DNA from: Neolewinella lacunae
Lineage (GTDB): Bacteria > Bacteroidota > Bacteroidia > Chitinophagales > Saprospiraceae
Direction of reading: 5' to 3'
Assembly: GCF_014349155.1 (NCBI RefSeq)
Contig: NZ_JACSIT010000139.1
Span: 1 to 40,620 of the forward strand
Length of the DNA stretch: 40,620 nt
Position numbers and translations under genes: made by a program. The stretch's first letter is position 1; each line of letters starts with the position of its first letter. Under the pieces are notes generated by a model. It did no database searches. It was not told the DNA's origin and worked only from the letters and a program-made list of their open reading frames with translations. Below, piece after piece: positions 37,430 to 40,620 of the stretch.

Positions 37430-38884
37430 ATGCGTGCCTCCCATTCTCTCCTGCTCTTTTTCGCCCTGGCCGTTGCGCTCCGCTGGGGTTCTTTTTTCAT
37501 CTCGGTGGTGGACCACGACGAGAGTACCTACATCGTCATTGCCGATGAGCTGCTGCGCGGCGAGCGTTACCTGCGCGACGTGGTGGACACCAAGCCCATT
37601 GGCATTTTCTGGATATACGCCGCCTTAATTTCGCTCACGGGCGGCAGCATCTTTGCGCTGCGGCTGGCCGCCGCGCTGGTGGTCGGCCTCGGTGCCTGGG
37701 GCCTGTACTGGGCGGGGCGGCGGGCTACGGGCAGTACGCGCGTGGGGCTGGCGGCGGGCATCATTTACTGTTGGTGTTGCAGCATTTTTACTTACTACGG
37801 CCTCTCCCCCAATACCGAAATTTTCTTCAACCTCTTCACCATCGCCGCCGTTGCCCTCGCCGTGGCTCCCCGGCTGGGGGAGGGGGCTGATCCGCCGTTT
37901 TGGCACTGGCCCGTGGCGGGTGGCTTGCTGGGGCTGGCCTTCATCATCAAGCCGTTTGCGGCCGCAGAAGCTTTGGCCATTGGCCTGTTTTTGGTCTGGT
38001 TTTACGGGCGGCGCGGAGATTGGGCCCGGCTCTTTGCGGGTGGCGCGGCGCTGGTGGGCACTTTTGCGCTGCCGCTGGCCTTCGTCTTTTTTTACTTCCA
38101 GCGGCAGGGGCTCTTGCCGGAATTTTACTTTTTCACCTTCGAGGTCAGCGCCGCCTATCCGGTGGATTTGCCCTGGTACCTGCGCCTGAAATACCTGGGG
38201 GACTATCTGCTGCGCTACGCCCCGTTCGTGCTTTTGGGCGCCGGAGCGCAGGTGCAAAGCTGGCGGATGAGGAGCAAGGCAAGCATCCGCTGGGGCACTT
38301 ACCTGCTGCTGCAATTTTTGCTGGTCACGGTCGTCGTTCTCCTCACCGGCAAGCGCTTTGGCCACTACCAGATCCAACTGCATCCGGTATTGGCCCTGCT
38401 GGCGGCAACGTGGTGGACTTCCGGCCTGACCGTCTATCCCTGGCTACGCGGGGCAAGTGTACAGCGCTGGGGCCCTGCCTTGCTGGTCGTTGCTTCCCTG
38501 AGCCTGGGCTTGGCGTTCTACGGATACTTCGGCAAAAAAGAAGACCAGTCGGCCCAGATCGCCGCCTACCTGGAGCCCCGCCTGCAGCCCGGAGAAACTT
38601 TCTTCCCCATCAACGGCTGGCAAATCACCTACCACCTGCTCGACCGGCCCGCTCCCACGCCCTACGTCCACTCCTCCCTGCTTTTTCTCGACCACCACGT
38701 CGAAGCTTTCCAGATTGACGAGCGGGCCGAAGCCGAGCGCCTCATCGCCAACCCCACCCTGCAATACCTCATCGGCCGCGCCGAAGACCCCGAAGCCGAA
38801 ACGCCCCTCAAAGCCCGGCTGCTGGAAGTCTTTGTGCCCTACGATACCATTGGCCCCAGGCTCCTGGTTTGGAAGCGGGAGTAG
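37430..38884 (+). CDS. GT39/ArnT-like membrane glycosyltransferase
   Basis: A 484-residue multi-pass membrane protein with about 10-12 hydrophobic helices. The first periplasmic loop has the acidic motif VDHDESTYIVIADELLRGER followed by VDTKPIGIFWIYA, typical of the PMT_2/ArnT superfamily, where the acidic pair forms the active site. Such enzymes move a sugar from a polyprenyl-phosphate donor to lipid or protein on the outer side of the inner membrane; donor and acceptor are unknown. A soluble C-terminal part begins near residue 375 (KKEDQSAQIAAYLEPRLQPG). The segment GAGAQVQS is encoded by a 27-bp dispersed repeat identical to one in the DUF1080 gene. Confidence 0.85.
   Translation: MRASHSLLLFFALAVALRWGSFFISVVDHDESTYIVIADELLRGERYLRDVVDTKPIGIFWIYAALISLTGGSIFALRLAAALVVGLGAWGLYWAGRRATGSTRVGLAAGIIYCWCCSIFTYYGLSPNTEIFFNLFTIAAVALAVAPRLGEGADPPFWHWPVAGGLLGLAFIIKPFAAAEALAIGLFLVWFYGRRGDWARLFAGGAALVGTFALPLAFVFFYFQRQGLLPEFYFFTFEVSAAYPVDLPWYLRLKYLGDYLLRYAPFVLLGAGAQVQSWRMRSKASIRWGTYLLLQFLLVTVVVLLTGKRFGHYQIQLHPVLALLAATWWTSGLTVYPWLRGASVQRWGPALLVVASLSLGLAFYGYFGKKEDQSAQIAAYLEPRLQPGETFFPINGWQITYHLLDRPAPTPYVHSSLLFLDHHVEAFQIDERAEAERLIANPTLQYLIGRAEDPEAETPLKARLLEVFVPYDTIGPRLLVWKRE
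38233..38259 (+). repeat. Dispersed GCAGGTGC repeat, copy G (inside CDS)
   Basis: Identical over 27 bases to 2773-2799, but read here from the opposite strand relative to the gene, so the encoded residues differ. Confidence 0.82.
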
Positions 38885-38888
38885 GTCG

Positions 38889-39006
38889 TAGTTCATAGTT
38901 CATAGTTCATAGTTCATAGTTCATAGTTCATAGTTCATAGTTCATAGTTCATAGTTCATAGTTCATAGTTCATAGTTCATAGTTCATAGTTCATAGTTCA
39001 TAGTTC
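38889..39006. repeat. Heptanucleotide repeat TAGTTCA x16.9
   Basis: Sixteen perfect tagttca units run from 38889 to 39000, followed by a partial seventeenth. The perfection indicates high mutability in copy number. It starts 5 bp past the glycosyltransferase stop. Confidence 0.97.
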
Positions 39007-39028
39007 CTACTTTATAATTTAGGTGGAA

Positions 39029-39100
39029 ACTACTGAACTACTGAACTACTGAACTACTAAACTACTAAACTACTGAACTACTGAACTACTGAACTAACGA
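39029..39100. repeat. Octanucleotide repeat ACTACTGA x9
   Basis: Nine 8-bp units: six actactga, two actactaa (39053-39068) and a degenerate last one. The sequence is partly complementary to the preceding heptamer array (tagttca against tgaacta), so the two could fold together. No gene lies in 38885-39230. Confidence 0.95.
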
Positions 39101-39230
39101 CTACCAAACTATGAACTCCCCAACCATCCCACCATTAAAAAACCAAGCTTTGACTTCCCTGGAGCCGGGTCAGAACCGGAAGGGCGGGGTAAAGCCCCAA
39201 TAACCCGTACCTTCGCGCGGCCCGAATCAA

Positions 39231-40604
39231 ATGACCGTTTTTATTATGGACATCAAAAACAACATCCTCGAGACGATCGGTAATACGCCCCTTGTGCAAC
39301 TGCATAAGGTCGTCCGCGATCTCCCCTGCCGCGTACTGATGAAGGTCGAGACCTTCAACCCCGGCCATTCCATCAAAGACCGGATGGCCCTCAAAATGGT
39401 GGAAGATGCCGAAGCCGATGGCCGCCTCCAGCCCGGGGGCACGATCATTGAATGCACGAGCGGCAACACGGGGATGGGCCTGGCGCTGGCCGCCTGCGTC
39501 CGGGGCTACCGCTGCATCTTCACCACCTCCGATAAGCAGAGCAAGGAGAAACTCGACATCCTGCGCGCCATGGGAGCGGAGGTCATCGTTTGCCCCACCA
39601 ACGTCACTCCCGAAGATCCGCGCAGCTACTACTCCGTTGCCCGCCGCCTGAGCGAGGAAATCCCCAACAGCTTCTGGTTTAACCAGTACGACAACCTGAG
39701 CAACCGCCTGGCCCACTACGAAAGCACCGGTCCGGAAATCTGGCGACAGACCGATGGGCAAATCACCCACCTCGTCGTTGGCGTAGGAACCGGTGGCACC
39801 ATCTCCGGCACCGGCAGGTACCTCAAAGAACAAAACCCCGCCGTGCAGGTCTGGGGCGTTGACACCTACGGATCCGTCTTCAAAAAGTACCACGAGACGG
39901 GGGAGTTCGACGAGAAAGAAATCTACCCCTACATCACCGAAGGCATCGGCGAAGACATCCTTCCGGCCAACGTCGATTTCAGCGTTATTGACCTCTTCGA
40001 GAAAGTCACCGACAAGGACGGCGCCGTCATGGCCCGCCGCCTGGCCCGGGAAGAAGGTTTGCTGCTGGGCTACTCCGCTGGCTCCGCCGTAGCCGGCCTG
40101 CTGCAACTGCGCGACCGCCTGAAGCCCGACGACCTGGTCGTTGTTGTCATCCACGACCACGGCAGCCGCTACATCGGTAAACTTTACAACGACGACTGGA
40201 TGCGCGACCGCGGCTTCCTCGATACCGAACTGCGGGTGCGCGACCTGATTACCCAGAAAAAAGAAAGTGCCTTCGCCAGCATCGCCCCCAGCGCCAGCGT
40301 CCGCGAAGCCCTCAAAATGATGAAGCAGTACGATTTCAGCCAGGTACCCGTAGTCGACGGCGAAACCATCGTCGGTGCCATCATCGAAACCGATGTGCTG
40401 AATTTCCTCCTGGCCAACCCCCTGGAACACTCCGAAAAGACAGTGGCCGACATCATGCGCAAACCCTTCCCCGAGGTGAGCACCGATATGACCCTCTCCG
40501 AACTCGGCAAGCACATCTCCAAAGAAAATCCCGCCGTAGTTGCTACCGACCGCAGCGGCCGCAAGCACCTCGTCGCCCAGTACGATATCCTCCGCGCCTT
40601 CTAG
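39231..40604 (+). CDS. Cystathionine beta-synthase-like PLP enzyme with CBS pair
   Basis: A 457-residue enzyme. The fold-type II PLP domain (about 1-325) contains the Schiff-base lysine in NPGHSIKDRMALKMVE, the phosphate/substrate loop CTSGNTGMGLAL, and the PLP-phosphate loop VGVGTGGTISGTG. Two CBS domains follow (about 340-457: SASVREALKMMKQYDFSQVP and STDMTLSELGKHIS), which sense adenosyl ligands in related enzymes. It condenses serine (or an activated serine) with homocysteine or sulfide. CBS against cysteine synthase cannot be decided, but the CBS pair favours cystathionine beta-synthase. A second Met at 39246 is an equally good start. A weak -7 (TACCTTCG) lies at 39208. Confidence 0.9.
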   Translation: MTVFIMDIKNNILETIGNTPLVQLHKVVRDLPCRVLMKVETFNPGHSIKDRMALKMVEDAEADGRLQPGGTIIECTSGNTGMGLALAACVRGYRCIFTTSDKQSKEKLDILRAMGAEVIVCPTNVTPEDPRSYYSVARRLSEEIPNSFWFNQYDNLSNRLAHYESTGPEIWRQTDGQITHLVVGVGTGGTISGTGRYLKEQNPAVQVWGVDTYGSVFKKYHETGEFDEKEIYPYITEGIGEDILPANVDFSVIDLFEKVTDKDGAVMARRLAREEGLLLGYSAGSAVAGLLQLRDRLKPDDLVVVVIHDHGSRYIGKLYNDDWMRDRGFLDTELRVRDLITQKKESAFASIAPSASVREALKMMKQYDFSQVPVVDGETIVGAIIETDVLNFLLANPLEHSEKTVADIMRKPFPEVSTDMTLSELGKHISKENPAVVATDRSGRKHLVAQYDILRAF

Positions 40605-40605
40605 C

Positions 40606-40620
40606 CGGTGTTGTCGCGGC
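40606..40620. repeat. Truncated copy of dispersed GGTxxTGTCGCGGC repeat
   Basis: ggtgttgtcgcggc at the window edge matches the start of the 26-bp unit clustered at 10589-10902. The rest is outside the window. Confidence 0.55.

Overview
The window looks like a GC-rich Bacteroidota chromosome, most likely a Lewinella/Saprospiria-type bacterium. This is inferred from a gliding-motility/type IX secretion C-terminal domain, two TonB-dependent receptors, many SPII lipoproteins, promoters of the TTG-N(about 20)-TAnnTTTG type, and a lack of clear Shine-Dalgarno sites. No ribosomal RNA or taxonomic marker was compared, so the genus is an inference.

Layout. 1-1900: a complete IS1182-like insertion sequence with perfect 18-bp ends, followed by a 39-bp tandem repeat. 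2.1-6.8 kb (minus): DUF1080 lipoprotein, HtrA-like protease, and a TonB receptor under a TPP riboswitch. 6.8-7.5 kb: gene-free, with an array of eight GAGATTAC-cored degenerate repeats. 7.5-10.6 kb (plus): DUF2279 protein, small secreted protein, DinB. 10.6-12.5 kb: dispersed repeats, tRNA-Lys, a DUF2335 pair, rpsO. 12.5-15.5 kb (minus): CpcT-like lipoprotein, pseudouridine synthase, T9SS-sorted protein. 15.7-20.8 kb (minus): dnaE interrupted by a 526-residue intein. 21.2-28.3 kb (minus): the diversity-generating island. 28.5-30.1 kb (plus): small protein, TlpA-like thioredoxin, secreted protein. 30.4-33.7 kb: metal (probably zinc) TonB receptor and lipoprotein, divergent from a Fur/Zur regulator. 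34-40.6 kb: release factor 3, tRNA-Thr, small membrane proteins, metalloprotease-like protein, GT39 glycosyltransferase, hypervariable short tandem repeats and a cystathionine beta-synthase-like enzyme.

Main discovery. Positions 21258-28346 hold an intact diversity-generating retroelement (DGR). On the minus strand the order is: LRR-Roc-COR-CHAT protein, a 140-residue unknown protein, variable FGE/C-type-lectin protein 2 (VR2), HRDC accessory protein, reverse transcriptase (LGNxxSQ and YMDD motifs), template repeat (TR), and variable protein 1 (VR1). TR, VR1 and VR2 are each 134 nt. I aligned them by eye: all 20 TR/VR1 and all 19 TR/VR2 differences fall on adenines of the TR sense strand, the signature of adenine-specific mutagenic retrohoming. 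The close-packed ROCO-CHAT gene suggests a sensor/effector conflict system whose recognition surface is hypervariable.

Second discovery. The dnaE intein carries a DUF559 (Vsr/PD-(D/E)XK-like) nuclease domain and no LAGLIDADG domain that I could recognise. It has also absorbed palindromic repeats in frame, including a 156-bp tandem unit encoding three 52-residue copies.

Several GC-rich dispersed repeat families run through the window. One occurs as 27 identical bases inside two unrelated coding sequences.
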